This document shows, piece by piece, positions 10,233-23,109 of a DNA stretch of 64,000 nt. The DNA comes from Bolinopsis microptera. Taxonomy: Eukaryota; Ctenophora; Tentaculata; Lobata; Bolinopsidae. Both the position numbers and the translations under genes were made by a program. Positions within the stretch are counted from its first letter, which is position 1, and the number at the start of each line of letters is the position of its first letter. The stretch is taken from positions 3,739,375 to 3,803,374 of the forward strand of contig NC_087072.1 of the NCBI RefSeq assembly GCF_026151205.1. Reading direction: 5' to 3'. Under the pieces are notes generated by a model. That model saw only the letters and a program-made list of their open reading frames with translations. It was not told the DNA's origin and searched no databases.

Positions 10233-11133
10233 CAGTGGCGTAACGTTGCCTGTTGGCGCCCCCCTGCCGAAAAAAGCGCCCCCCTGTTGGCGCCCCCTCC
10301 CCTTTTGGTGCCCCTCCCTAAAATTGAACAAATAAATAAAATTAGGTGATTTTAAAGAATACGCCGGTAAAATCTGTAAAAAAGTGTGTATCTAGAGCAA
10401 AACGCGCAGTTTTGCTAGTACTTTAGTTAAGTTTTCGAAATTGTCCCACATTTAAACGACGATTTGGCGCCCCCCTAAGACGGCGCCCCCCTGCACAGCG
10501 GGGTCAGCAGTAGGAGGTGCACCATAAAAATAAACTTGCTCGGATTTTAAAAATTTTTGTACCATTGTTTTCTAGAGACTGTGAGAATTTTCACAATACC
10601 AAATTTGTCATACCTTTTTGGAAAGATCAGTGAGTTTCGCCTAGGTGCCATATTTGATGGTGCGCGGCTTTTGGAGCAAAATTAGCTGTAAAAGTCGCGT
10701 AATTTGACCAAATTTGACCAAATTCGTTGATTTTTGTCGTATTATTTGGATATATCTTCAGTTCCTTGAATGAGATCATTCTGAAAATTGGCGACGACCT
10801 TCCAATAGAGCTTTCACAACTGTCCGAAAAATTTGGTGGATATCGGAGTTGATATAGTGATCAAAATGGGGCAAAATACGCTGCTTTTAGCTGTAACATA
10901 ATTTCTGATGGTTGGATATGCTTTAAACTTTTCGGACACTTTCCTTGTAAGTCTATGAGTAAGCTTACCAATTTTTGTTGCAATCGGAGGTCGGGAAGGA
11001 TACTTAATATCTATTTGTTTGAAGAAAATTGTGCTGGCCGAAATTAGCGCTAAAAAACCATCCTACAGTCGGCACGCGCGGCTCACTGTCGATGGCGCAC
11101 TACCTATCAGCAGGGCCTTTCGTTACGCCACTG
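10233..11133. mobile_element. hAT-like non-autonomous element carrying a nested insertion
   Basis: Termini CAGTGGCGTAACG ... CGTTACGCCACTG form inverted repeats with the CAGTGG signature common in hAT elements. It is flanked by perfect 8-bp duplications ATCTCAAC at 10225-10232 and 11134-11141. Removing the nested 596-bp element and its 7-bp duplication leaves about 298 bp, rich in GGCGCCCCC motifs. A related copy without the insertion is at 23604-23918. No transposase ORF remains. Confidence 0.92.
10511..11106 (+). mobile_element. 596-bp transposon, copy 2, nested in a hAT-like element
   Basis: Starts TAGGAGGTGCACCAT and ends GCGCACTACCTA, flanked by TCAGCAG at 10504-10510 and 11107-11113. 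The uninterrupted equivalent in the other hAT copy (about 23866-23880, GGTCAGCGGGGCCC) is the empty site. Same length as the copy at 6662-7257, with scattered substitutions. Confidence 0.92.
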
Positions 11134-11141
11134 ATCTCAAC

Positions 11142-11829
11142 TACAATGTTTAATGATCTAAAAGTTTCATTATCGTCGGTCTTGCACCGAGGGCTGAATT
11201 TAACGACCTTACCAATTGTTTAATCTTCCAGCTCTCAAACTTTTGAAGTTTAAACTGTCCCTCATTACATCAGAACCAATATAATGGATATATTTCGTTG
11301 GTGCACAATAGTGGTGGTCAACAAACTCCGCACCAGTAGCCATATAGTACTCCGTGCATATTAGTCATGATGCGATGAGGGAAAGTCTTGACTGAAAACA
11401 CAAAAACGTGAAACTTATTAAAAGACTACCGATCCAATTATGGTGAATACGGTATCGCAGTGGCTGATACGAGAACCAGCCCCTTTCGGCTAAGTTCATT
11501 GCATTTGCACGCTTCAAACATTCCAAGAATGCAATTGCACCACTTACCACGTGATACGATTCAGCCAATCAGAGAACAAGAATCCGAAAAGTTAAAGCTG
11601 CGCACTATTATAGAAGGCCTAAAATAAGACTTTTTGCAATAATTCAAAATCTACGTTGTGGATGATGATTAATCACTTTTGACTCTACAGTTACACTCGA
11701 CTGTCACGTGACTTTTTCAACCCGTTCTATAGCTGGTCCTGAACGACTATTCGAAACCCTAACCCTCTAATCTGATCCCAACCCTAACCCTAACCCAATC
11801 CTTAACTAAAGCATATGCTTGAACCCTTA
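11142..11829. repeat. Dispersed repeat, second copy, with telomere-like tracts
   Basis: About 11495-11665 matches the reverse complement of 7400-7560. About 11755-11820 carries CCCTAACCC runs. 11142-11490 shows no gene-like or repeat signal that I can name. Confidence 0.6.
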
Positions 11830-11898
11830 CCTGAGGACCCCAGGCTATTATGTTCATTAATATAGATTTGGCGGAATGACAGGCTGAGCGCGGCCCAG
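11830..11898. mobile_element. Tiny TA-flanked MITE, copy C
   Basis: 69-bp copy CCTGAGGACC ... GCGCGGCCCAG with TA flanks. Its GCGCGGCC is the uninterrupted version of the site into which a hairpin element inserted in copy E at 60654-60829. Confidence 0.85.
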
Positions 11899-12662
11899 TA
11901 ACTTGAACCCTAACCCTAGGCCTAACGAAATATTACACTAACTTCATTTTGATGCGCGGCTTAGTATTAACGGGTGCCCAGGAAAAGTTACCGGCTGGTG
12001 GTGGTACTAGAGTTGGTTTAATTTAAACAGACGGCTCGACCTCGCGCGCGACAACAAGCATGATTTGCACGCGTGGCGCATTCCAATGTTCAAGCAGCTA
12101 CCACGTGACACAATTCAGCCAACCAGAGTTACGAATCCGCAAAGTTAAAGTTGCAAACTTTTGATCGGCCCGAAATGGGACTTTTCTGGAGATTTTGAGA
12201 TAACTCAACAATTACGTTGTCTTGAATTTTCCTCCTGGGGAGGTAACGTTACTTTTAAAACATAAAAGAGGAACATGTTACAAAAAACCGAAGTCTCCAA
12301 CTCTTTTACTTTCAAAGTTAAGCCCCATCCGGTCAGGGTTTCTGGGTATGGAACAAATATTTTACTAGTATCACCCGTTAAAGGAGCAGACTTTTGTCGA
12401 CAACGCAGGTCCGTCGGGCCACCTCATATATCCAAACCCGATTACTTATTCCCTACGATCTTTTTGCCTTCGGCAAGAGTAGGGAAAAAATTATTAACAA
12501 CATCTCAGCGACTTGTAACAATTTTAAGAGATAAGGATGTATCTAGAAAGTTTGACTCTGGAATGTTATGTGTTATATGTAGTAATATTATCGGTCGTTA
12601 ATTTCCGATGTAAATGCTGCATTCGCTAGCATCATTTCGTAGATCATCAGAGAATGCATTTA
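11899..12662. repeat. Dispersed repeat, third copy
   Basis: About 12050-12340 is related to 7280-7560 in reverse complement and to 11495-11665. An open frame of 108 codons at 12275-12601 overlaps this repeat and has no recognisable domain, so I do not call it a gene. Confidence 0.5.
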
Positions 12663-12843
12663 CATCACTGCTTATAATATTAATATGATAACATGAGTTA
12701 CACATAACACCTATACTAGTATAGGTCAAACCTCGGTATGAAACTCGTTTTATCCAACTCGTCAAACTCGTTTGTCGTTGGATAACATTTTTTTCACAAC
12801 TCAAAGTTGTGAAAATAATGTTATCACATTATAAGCAGTGATG
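12663..12843. mobile_element. 181-bp TA-flanked MITE
   Basis: Termini CATCACTGCTTATAAT and their complement (ATTATAAGCAGTGATG) with TA on both sides (12661-12662, 12844-12845). It contains an internal hairpin TTTTCACAAC-TCAAA-GTTGTGAAAA. Only one copy in the window, so the assignment rests on the structure. Confidence 0.7.
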
Positions 12844-12845
12844 TA

Positions 12846-14486
12846 CCTGCTTATTAGCTAATTTCTCTCCACATAGAATTAAGAAGAGCTCGACAAGATT
12901 ACTACTATACCGCGCATAACATATGTTATGTGGCACAGGAATACTAATACTAATAGGTGATATAATTGTCTAGTAATTGTTTAAGAGAGTTCTCTGGCAG
13001 TTACGAAACTCGAGAGACTGTGGGATACTGAAGGGAAAGGAAGCAGTTCTAGCGGGCGCTTCTCAAACACAAGGATATATCTTGTGAACTTGGCTAGTAT
13101 ATATGAAACATTTGACAGGGAGTTGTAGAGTTGAGAGTGAGTTATGTGCCTCGCCGGGCTAAAGTAGTGGATGTCCTTGCTGTACGGCAAGTTAAACAAG
13201 GAACTGAAACTACTAGGTTCCGTACAGACTCAACTCTGCACCCATGTCAATATGTTCATTATATGCAAGCCTCTTGATTTATAATAGGCGCGCCTGGTAA
13301 TCAGTAATAAAATACATAATATGCACCGCGCTCTTTTCAAAGCTTCTTGTCTTGGTTATAAAACGAGTAAGTCACGTCGTACACACATGGGCAGGTGAAC
13401 ACAAGTACACAACGGATACGTCCAAATCTAATCGCCCACTTTCTCATTTCTGAACGATTTGAAGGAAAATAATTTTCGATTGTCAGGTATTTGAGATACA
13501 CGAAACCCATACGTCGAACAAGAATAAAATTAAAACCCATTTTTTGCTGGTTTTAAGAGCAAATCTGCATTTTAAGTTGATCTGGTTGAGATAAACATAT
13601 AAAACTTGTCACAACTGTTCCAAATATATTGATATTGTAATCAGACAAACGTCAAATTCAATGATATGACTCTGGAAAGTTTTTGCTTTAAAGGTTTAGT
13701 TCAATTGTGCCCCAAGAATCACGTCGAAGAATTACAATTCCCATCCATAAATTCTCAATCATACACTACTGACGTTTAGTTATTACTGTATCAGTGTGCA
13801 GTGCTTCGAATGTTCTCTGAATCTCTTATTACGATTATTACACAATATCTTAGCAAAGGCAACATTAATGCAAGTTACAAATATATCTCTCATAACCAAT
13901 AACATACCACAAACAAGAGAATACAATAATCAATATAATGAGAAAATACCATAACCATTAACCATAGTTAAAAAGCTTTACGGACACGAAGTTAAAAATA
14001 AGGTCTTTAGAATCAATATTCGACCCTGCAGGAGGACAACTAGGATGCATTTAACGAAACTTGACAATCCTTAATAAAACTACAATTCAAGACAAAACAA
14101 GCAAACAATGTATCAGTAATCAGTATATCTAAAATCCAATGAATGTTATCGGTTTTAAAATTACTGTTTTGTAAAATTTCTTAGCAAATATCAGTGAGTA
14201 TGCCACAAAATCATAATTTACAAGTTAAGAATCACAGAGTTGAAAAAGATTAAAATTGAAAATGGCCTTTTTTTGTGGCACACTAAAATAACAACAAGTC
14301 TAGATATTAGCTACAGCTACTACAATAACAACAAAACAGCTCTGGCGTTATAAATATTCCAATAATAACAAAATGGGTTTCGCATTACAATAAAGTTGGT
14401 TTCTGAAAACGAAACAGGTTGGATGATATTTTGATTTTCTGTGGTTCAGGAAGGTTCAAAAGGAAAGAAGGAACTGTAAGTATGTC
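12846..14486. other. Intergenic, no gene recognised
   Basis: AT-rich and without coding features that I can support. Near 13764-13779 the word ACACTACTGACG matches the right end of the large foldback, perhaps a relic. The last few hundred bases are probably the 3' UTR of the minus-strand DBF4-type gene. Confidence 0.4.
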
Positions 14487-17400
14487 CTAGCTGTGATTTA
14501 TGACCCTGCGCTTCACAGGTAGCGAATTCTGAGATCGTTTGTTTGGGGATTGAGATGCGCCCGATGGGGAATTAGTCTGTTTACACCTCCTTTGAGAAGG
14601 AGAATTTAACTGTTTAGCCGAGCTACTCTGTTTAGCGGAGCTTTTCCTAGACTGGGTCGGTGAATCAGTTTGTTTAGCAGAATTGTTTCGTGACCGGCCT
14701 GGTGAGTTAGATCTAAGGTTCCTGTGGCTAGATTCTGGTGAACCGTATCCAGTGGCAGGTCCAGGAGAGCGAGATTTTGTGGCTGTACCCGGTGATTGAG
14801 ACCTTGTGGTTTTGGTAGGGTGGGCCGTGGGACTTATTGAGCGGGTATTACGTGGCGGGGATTTAGACCTTGTGGTGCGAGGAGGTGGTGTTTGTGCCGG
14901 AGATCGCAGTCTGGTAACTGGTCCTGATCCTGGAGATCTCAGGAGGGTGTTGTCAACTGGAGATTCTGCTACTCTGGGCCGTTTCACAACGAACTCTGAG
15001 CAGGGGTTTTCTGTAGGTACCGGGATCTGACCCTGCAGAAACAAAACATATCAGCTTGACAGTAAACTATACTATAAGGATTAATTAATGTAATCGTTGT
15101 GTATTAACTCATCGTATTAATTAATAACGTATACAAAATACAAATGTATAATATAATGTCAGTTTTGTGACAGCTGTAGTTCATAAGAACCAGATGCGCT
15201 GCCGCAGAGGATCTAAGAGGGTCATGATATGAAGGAAAAAGATTGAACATGTTTAGAAAACTTTGATACTGTATCCTGATTTTGGAATTATGAGCAGTGA
15301 AGAAAGTGGAGCAAAATTGTTGATGAGAAGTGGGAGTGCGTGGCGATGGCTGGTGGAGGTGAAATTTGTGATCTTACCTGACTGGAGTACAAATCCAAAG
15401 ACTGACACTGAAGGAACGTTCCGTCACTGACCTAATAGACAACATTTTTAGTATACAGCAGCTCTGAGACCGGGAGCTGCACAATAAAGAAAGGAGAACG
15501 GAAATCTCAATGGAGTGAGAGTGACTTATTTGGATCAGCTTCTGGAAAATTTCAAAGTTAAAACAGAACTGGAGAGATTTGTGGACTCAAAGCAGAAAGG
15601 AATCAGTTGGGACTGACACTTGACAGTCGGGGACAGAAGCCGCTTATAGTGTGTAAATCAAAGCTATATGTTTCATCACGCCAAACTTATGGTTGTTATC
15701 GCCATTTTGAGAAGGTAGAAATAGGGAATATTTCGAAATAAATTAATTTGTGTTCTTTAGTGAGACCGAGCTGCAGAACAAAAGTTTGTTATTGGCAACG
15801 ACGACGGACGAATGTCCCAACTCGATCACACATTCCCTTCTCGATCTTTGGACTTTTGACAAAATAAAATCAAATAAATTCGATCTAAGTGCGAATGTCA
15901 TACCACAGAAAGTTGGGAAACTTGATCAGGCATGATCACATTATCCCATCTTGTATCCCATTCATCCAACATCCCGACTAGTTTCCTTGGTGTCGATCTC
16001 AGATAGTAATTGTTCTCTAACTCGGGAACTCCGGACAATTTTGGAGATGGCCCAGCAACCACTAAGTCTGTCTCTGGAGCTGAAATTTTAAACATTATTT
16101 AAATTGTCCACCCAAGTAGCGGCATATTTCAAAGATTCGCAAAATCTGACCGCAATCATTTTAACGATTCAAAATGTAGAAATACACAGAACTGCATCGC
16201 ATAAATATCGGAATTTTTAAAATGAACTATTGCTCAAAATAAAAATCATACCGAGTGGGGTTTGATTAACCACGTCCAGGTTATACTTTTGTTTTCTAGC
16301 CCTAGTACAAGGTCCATCAACGTCAAGTGGTTCAGTAGAACCATCACTCTTTACTTGAGGAGACAACGTCTGAGTCAGCCCAAACACTTTACTGAAATAT
16401 GAGTTACTGTGATATTATGTCCTAGTAGAGTAGAAGTAGGTGGGTAATCAAATTTCGATACATGCGTATTACAAGTTTTAAACTTAAGAGATTTAACGGC
16501 ATTTACTAAATAGGACACCTAACCATCTTTATTACACGACTATTTCTAAATGTGGAGGGGAGGGTTCACACTCCACGTGAAGAATGTGAAAGGAATTTGT
16601 GAGAAATTCCATAAATGAACGCATGTCACATTTTTTCGCGTGGATCCCAAAACTACTATTTTACAAATTCTACACTGCAGGTTAGAAATGCAGTAGTCTT
16701 ATTTTTCGATGAACGATGAATGTTTGACGTTTCATATGATAACAGCCGAATAGAAAGTGAAAGTTGTGAATGATCGGTCGATCGATCAATCTAATGTGTA
16801 ATAGCTAGCTATACTAGAGATGATCTGAGCGCGCAGCTAAGCAACGTGAGAACGTGCGAGCGCGCATGCGCTGCGCAATAATGATACACTGAACAATAAC
16901 AGCATTATGTTTTAACCTTCATAGATCAAAATTCTACTGACACTTTTTCGCTTTAAAGAGCGCCAAAAGACGCGCACGATCGGACGCAAAGAGGTTAAAC
17001 ATTTCGTGTACTTCAAAGACAAAAGCTACATTCCATTCTTGACGTTCAGTAAAATGAACGCTATTTACGGTAAACAAGAAACTTAACTAATTCAGAAACC
17101 ATAAATTTCGGCGAACAAGCGTTTTTGGATAATTTTAAAAGAATTTGGGCAACAGGAAGCAGGCCGTGTACAGTGTAATTTAACACCGGGCAGTCCAACA
17201 TTCACTCAGTGTACTCTTGATGCGGTACATTGTTTGGCCAAACTTATTTATTATTCAACAACGTTACATCCTGCGATTTTAACACACTGTAAAACTTTAT
17301 GCTCGGTGGGGAGCTATTGAGTGTCGTTGGAACTCTAAAACTGTTATTTAAATCTTTGACCAGCTGTGAATTTCGATCGCTTCTCATCAGCAATCGGGCT

Positions 17401-20400
17401 GATAGTAAATGGATTCGAAAGTAAATAATTCCATCTACGGTTAAAGTGGAGATTGAGTTTCCATCAAGATTCCGAACATGGGCTAACTGTATGAGACAGG
17501 AATTTAACACGGTGAATGTGTGTAGTTAGTGTGTATTTAATGTGTGTAATGTGTAGTGATATGTTCACATGTAGGGTGAAGACCGTGGAAACTAATCAAT
17601 ACACGACTTGGAAAAGTGCCAAGAGATGTTCAACATGGATCAATGTTTTGGATGCATACTTTTAAAATAATAAGTAGTCTCGACAAGAAACCTGATCAAG
17701 TCTTATTTTTTTCTTATGAGGCAAATTTTCGGTCACATTGAGGTGTAAGGTTGCCACGTTTTCTTTATTTTTACAAGTTTATTTCTATGAAAGGGGCAAA
17801 AAGCCGCTAGAATTGTATGTCATAACGCATCACGTGATACGATAATAGGACAGTGAAACAGAAACCCGAATAAAAAGAGAGTATTGGAGATTTGAAACCC
17901 CCAAGCCTGACTAGTGACTAGTAATCACGTGATTTTAACTCTTAAAACTCACCGCGAACAATTTATCGTAAATATAATAAAACTCCGCAAACCTTTCATG
18001 TGAGGCATTACTCTGGAGTTCCAACAAGAAACTATCAAGTGACAGGCCCTCCGAGATCAGCTGATCAATTGCTTCGAAATTCTTGTCTTTCTTCGCATAC
18101 TTTACATGCTGGTCTCCAGTTAAGTGCTGCGGAGAAGCGTTCATAGCGAAAATGATTAAATTCTTTACTCATTTGTCAGGGAAAATATTGGATTTAGTAG
18201 TCAATGTTAAACTTTGTGACTACTTCCTAAATGGGCAGAAATAATTGAAAATAAACAACACAACATTGGCACAAGTATGCGTGTAAGATAAAATATGTAC
18301 ACGGAGATTAGCACTTACAGCTTCTAAGATTTCGAATCTGACATTACACCCCTCACATTTACCCCCGCCTCTCTTCCTTATCACTCCTTTACCGCTAAAA
18401 TATATTTATTATCAACGAGCTGAAGTTGTGTAATGATGATAAATGTGTGACGACATGAATAATTCTCATATCACACATAAATTATAAATCTAATTTGTTG
18501 TAGGGCGTCCAAATACCCCAAATATCAAGAGATAGTGAAGGTCGGAGAATTACCTCTTCTTTTTGGCAGTTAACCCTTCCTTCTTCAGAATGCCACGTAC
18601 ATTGGTTGTTGGCTTCGTCTGCTGGTTGGCTGAAGAAAACGGATGTATTAGATTTCAATACAAAAAAATGGATAAAGGCTAGATGTCCTGCATGTACTCC
18701 CCGTTACCCCCTTTGGCCCCTTTAGTCTAGGTAAGAAGCCTTACATTATCAGGCCAATAAAGATAACAGACAATACCACTTACCAGTCAAATCTAACAAA
18801 TTACTAAATAAATTATGAATTTTGTGAGTAGTGTGCAAAATTAAAATCTTGAACTGAGAAAAAAGGAAAATTAGTTAACATTTCGATAACTGGCTAACTG
18901 ATCTAAATTTTACTTGAAAGACACCGAAAACATATTTCGGCAGCCAATACAGTAATTACTAAGAGATAAATAACATAATTATGTGGATTGTAGAACAGTT
19001 TATGGAAAGTGATAAATAATATTTACATTACGCAATCCATTATATCTATATTAGGTGTTAACAGTTTTCATTGTCAGATCAGCATTTGTTCGGCATCTCA
19101 ATCATTAGTCATTAAACAGCCCGGATTTAGATGTTATGTCAATGTTACACATATAATTTGGAAAGGAGCGACACAAGAGCAGTTGCTATTATATATTGGG
19201 GATCAATGGAACTCTGTAAATCTCAAAATCTCAAAATCTGTAATTTTCTACAGAAATGTAATGAAATGAAGCTGGAAAAGATGGTGTTTACCAAGTTTAC
19301 GAGTAAGTCGTCTCTTCTCAGTATTAAAAGGAGAATCGTCCGTCAGAGCAGAAGCATCTATCGTCTGCCAAGATTGGGCATCGTCCAACACTTGTGGTTT
19401 GTACTTTCGTCCTGAATCTTCGACCTGATGGTGTACGGATGTCATTACGGATGAAGTACTTATTTGATTTTATTAACAAAATCATTAATTTAAGATAACT
19501 ATCTTACTGTTGACACCTAAAAAGGGGTTGATTCTGCAGTCTGCACGGTCACCTTTATTAAATGTACACTGATTTTAATCCCAACAATCAACATTATCTA
19601 ACGTTTTCTTAATTTTTTGGAGGCTTTATTTCAGACCGTCTTAATGACCTTAATCTATATATTTTTGTAAGGTTACATTGAGATAAGTTGATGAATAAGA
19701 TAATACGTTACACACACTCTCTGACTCTAACGCAATCTAAACAATCGAACATTGATGTCGCTGATATTTTTGTGGAAATAATAACTGAATTTACTCAAAG
19801 CTTTACACGGCAAATTATTGAGTAAAGCCCGTTAGATTAGATCATTTCTTCAACTCGTGATCCAAAAAAACATACGATAACAAACCCTGTTTGTACTGTG
19901 ATTTTATTAAATTTGGATAAGAACTAGAAGTCTACGAAATTTATAATTTTGGGTCAAATTAAATTAGGGGGAAAATTATGCAAAATTTTGCAGAAAAATC
20001 ATTAAAATTATTTTTAGAAGTACCATGTTAGAAGTGTTGCAAGATAATTATGGATTTCATAATTATAACCATTTACTTACTACACCCTTTCATTTACCCT
20101 ATTCAATCAATGATCGTTTTTCAAAGTTCGGCTTATATTTGACTTTTAATTGATTGGTCAATGGTTAACAAATCAACTCAACAACACAGTTATATAATAA
20201 TAAGGTGCACTGCATACACCTTGCCCCTGCCATGCTATGTAGGGGCAAGGTGGTACAGTCCTTGATATGCACTGATCGTTATTATATTTCACTTGAAAAG
20301 TTCCCCGCAAAATAAACACTATGTTCTCTAACTGAATATATTAACATTCCGCAGCAACGTGTAGAATGTGTCATGTAACTATTCACATAAGTGTAATTTA

Positions 20401-22725
20401 TTTTTACCTTCATGTACACGCCCCGTAGCTTCCGAGACGGGTTTTTGGGAGGTTCTTTGAGACTGTCGCGTGACATCTTCGTTCCTAGTTTCTGAAGAAA
20501 AAAACACTGATTAGTAAATATTGATAAGGTATTCTGTAAAAACACAAAACCGAAAGCGCGATAAAATTCCGTACAAAGTACTCATAGCAATGTTTGTTCT
20601 CAGCCGCAACAGTTCTTAGACGAAATGTGGCAATGTTTGAAGAATTTTAATTGAGCAACGATGATACGTTAAAGTAGCCTAATGACCGTTTTGAGTGTAC
20701 CTTATGAACGGTATGAAGCCATGCTATGAAGTTCTCCACCGTTTTTATTGTCGTCCCTCTTTCTTTAGCTCTCGACCAAACATCACAGGAACCTTGAGAC
20801 TTCGTCACAGAAGCCAACTCCATCATTTTACTAGCTCGTGATCGTTGGGACGACTAAAAATAGAAAATATAGTTAGCAATTTGAAACGATTCTGTGGTCC
20901 TGCGTGGACAAAGTAACTAATTTAATGTTACATTGCATAGGTACACCTAACAGAGTAAGTAATGTTACACCTAAAACAGTAACTAATGATAAGATCCATA
21001 CGTTACAAGTAAGGTATAATCAGCCTGTCTCTTGTTTCTTATTGTTTCTTATTAACCTGAGGCTTCTTCCACTGATCTGAATAGGCCCACTCGCTCGGTG
21101 TCGGAGCCACATCCCTCATAGACTGACTTGTACTGAGAAGAGAGTCATTAAAATGTGAACATTGTGACATTAATGTCTGAACATTGTGTAATTTAAGTGT
21201 CAACACATTGTGTAGTGCACGTGTAAACGTAGTGTAATAAATGTGTGAATATTCTGTAATAATTACCCTAATTAACGTGAGAAATATGTACCAAGTGTGA
21301 TGACCCTACCCTTATTACTCAATTAGGAATGGTACCAGTTGTAGCTCTACACACACAGTGTAACTAGTAACCACCAGCCCCGGCAGGTGTGTGACTAGCT
21401 ACTACGTGTAACATTTGTAGTTTCAAATACCATCACCATGCTGAATATTGTGCAACAACCTAGCCTCGTCACACTTTTTAAAAGCACCGCATGCTCTCAG
21501 TTCTCACGGTAAAAATATTATCAATGCGATGATAACCGAATCTAATTTGAGAATTAATTGTTGTGCAATATTCAGGATCGAATCACGATTGCGAAAGATT
21601 GTCGTAAGATGGTTCGGCTAAAGAATTTAGGAACATGGTTTACAGAGGAGGTACGTGTCACACATTAAGGATGTGTTCGACCGAGGGGCAGAAAATTGGC
21701 AGGGCCTGAATGGGCTCCACCTAATCCTTCCATACAAATAACAGTATAAATATTGAATATGTATGTGCTGGCAAAGTTGCTGTTAAAAACAAGAACTCCT
21801 ACCCGCGCTATTTTAGTGTAACTTGACCGCTTAGTTTTCTGTCCTCTTAAGCCCTCACGTCCTTCTTACAAAACGAAATACGTTGATATGAACTGGCCCT
21901 CGATAATCAAAGTGGATAAATAATGCAGATTTTTAAAGGCCACTATTATTGTCATGGCGCAAATTCGATATAGGCTAGACTCTAGAGACAGTACAGTCAC
22001 GTAGCCAGCCACATAGTACGTAAATATTGTAGAGTTGGTGATCGTCACACGCTAAATTAGGTCATCCAAAGATTCCGATCCGGGTTGATCTAATGCATAT
22101 TAATGCTTTTCATATAATATAATAACTTGTACGTGACCACTGGGATGACGTTTTAATACTCACTCAGGACGAGAGAAAGGACTGGGACCAGGGTTGCTGA
22201 ATGGTGAACAAGGAGGAATGGAATCCTTGGTCTGTGGCTTGTCTGTTATCAAGTACTGCACTTCTTTACCGAAGAAATATTCAACCCGACCACCTAGCTT
22301 TCGTATCTCTTTCTCCAGCCATGCAGCCTGTTAGAAATTCCGAAGATAGGAAAATAGAATGGAAATACATTTAAATTAAACAGTTAAGCCTAATACTCCA
22401 ATGTATTTCAATACGAACAAATAGTTTGTATACAATCTTACCGTGCTCGTGTTTTTGAAGTCAAAATAGAAGACTTTGTTCTCAAGAGCTTTGTATCTAA
22501 GTGACTCATTTAAAGACTCCGGCTTTTCTAGCGATCGATCTTTTAAGTAATATTCCGACTTCTTGCTGAGACCTGAGACATCATTGATTACGTAACTTAC
22601 GATTAAGATATCAAATTTTCTGAGTGAAAATTGAGGAAAGTGAATCAAAGTTAAGCACAATATGTTTAACAGAAAATGTACCATTCTTACCTTTTTGTGG
22701 CATCCTTCCAAGATTCTTCTCTCAT
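14487..22725 (-). CDS. DBF4: DBF4-type regulatory subunit of CDC7 kinase
   Basis: DBF4 binds and activates CDC7, the nuclear kinase that fires replication origins. Exons (minus strand): 22691-22725, 22442-22565, 22164-22327, 21057-21132, 20701-20853, 20408-20491, 19292-19424, 18554-18629, 18319-18394, 17953-18126, 16252-16391, 15904-16079, 15378-15431, 14487-15032. All junctions keep phase except 17953 to 16391, where a short exon of length 3n+2 seems missing or a site is misjudged. Motif N/BRCT is in exons 2-5 (KVFYFDF, LEKEIRKLGGRVE, YLI). Motif M spans exons 6-7 (KLRGVYMK joined to VEDSGRKYKP). The DBF-type zinc finger spans exons 9-10 (Cys295, Cys298, His308, His314). The last exon is an unusual SP/RS-rich tail. 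The start codon in the 35-nt first exon gives the only in-phase solution but is less certain. Confidence 0.9.
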
Positions 22726-23109
22726 ATGATATTGCATGCAAAACCCATGTGCTGTAAAAAAAATTGTATTAGATTCTATGTATAAATTTGACCAGAACGT
22801 GGAATTTGGATTGTTAAATTTCATTAATTATATGTGGACTGTAGAATGTCCAATATTCAATTATAATTTTTCCAATTTTCACATATATGTGATCACACTG
22901 CTGGAGATGAACAAGTAGAAAAAAACTGCATAAAAATCTGACCAAAATTTGAGGTTTTAAACCTTTAATTACATGTAAAACTTTAACTTTAACTCTTAAT
23001 ATCTTTTTTCCAGATAAAGCTCAACTTTTGGTTAAGACTGGCCACACCCAGGACCTGAACCTTGGCACAGGTGTTCCTTAGACTGTTTCACACAATTCTA
23101 TTGTACAGA
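22726..23109. other. Upstream region of the DBF4-type gene
   Basis: AT-rich non-coding DNA next to the first exon and presumably containing its promoter. No specific element was identified. Confidence 0.4.

Noticed and set aside
12275-12601. 108-codon ORF
   Set aside because: Overlaps a diverged dispersed repeat, has no recognisable domain and no supporting neighbours.
13337-13540. 67-codon minus-strand ORF
   Set aside because: Isolated, low complexity match to nothing recognisable; length is expected by chance in this region.
17244-17510. 88-codon minus-strand ORF as a DBF4 exon
   Set aside because: Has an acceptor-like start but no donor in the phase needed by the next exon, and no similarity to DBF4.
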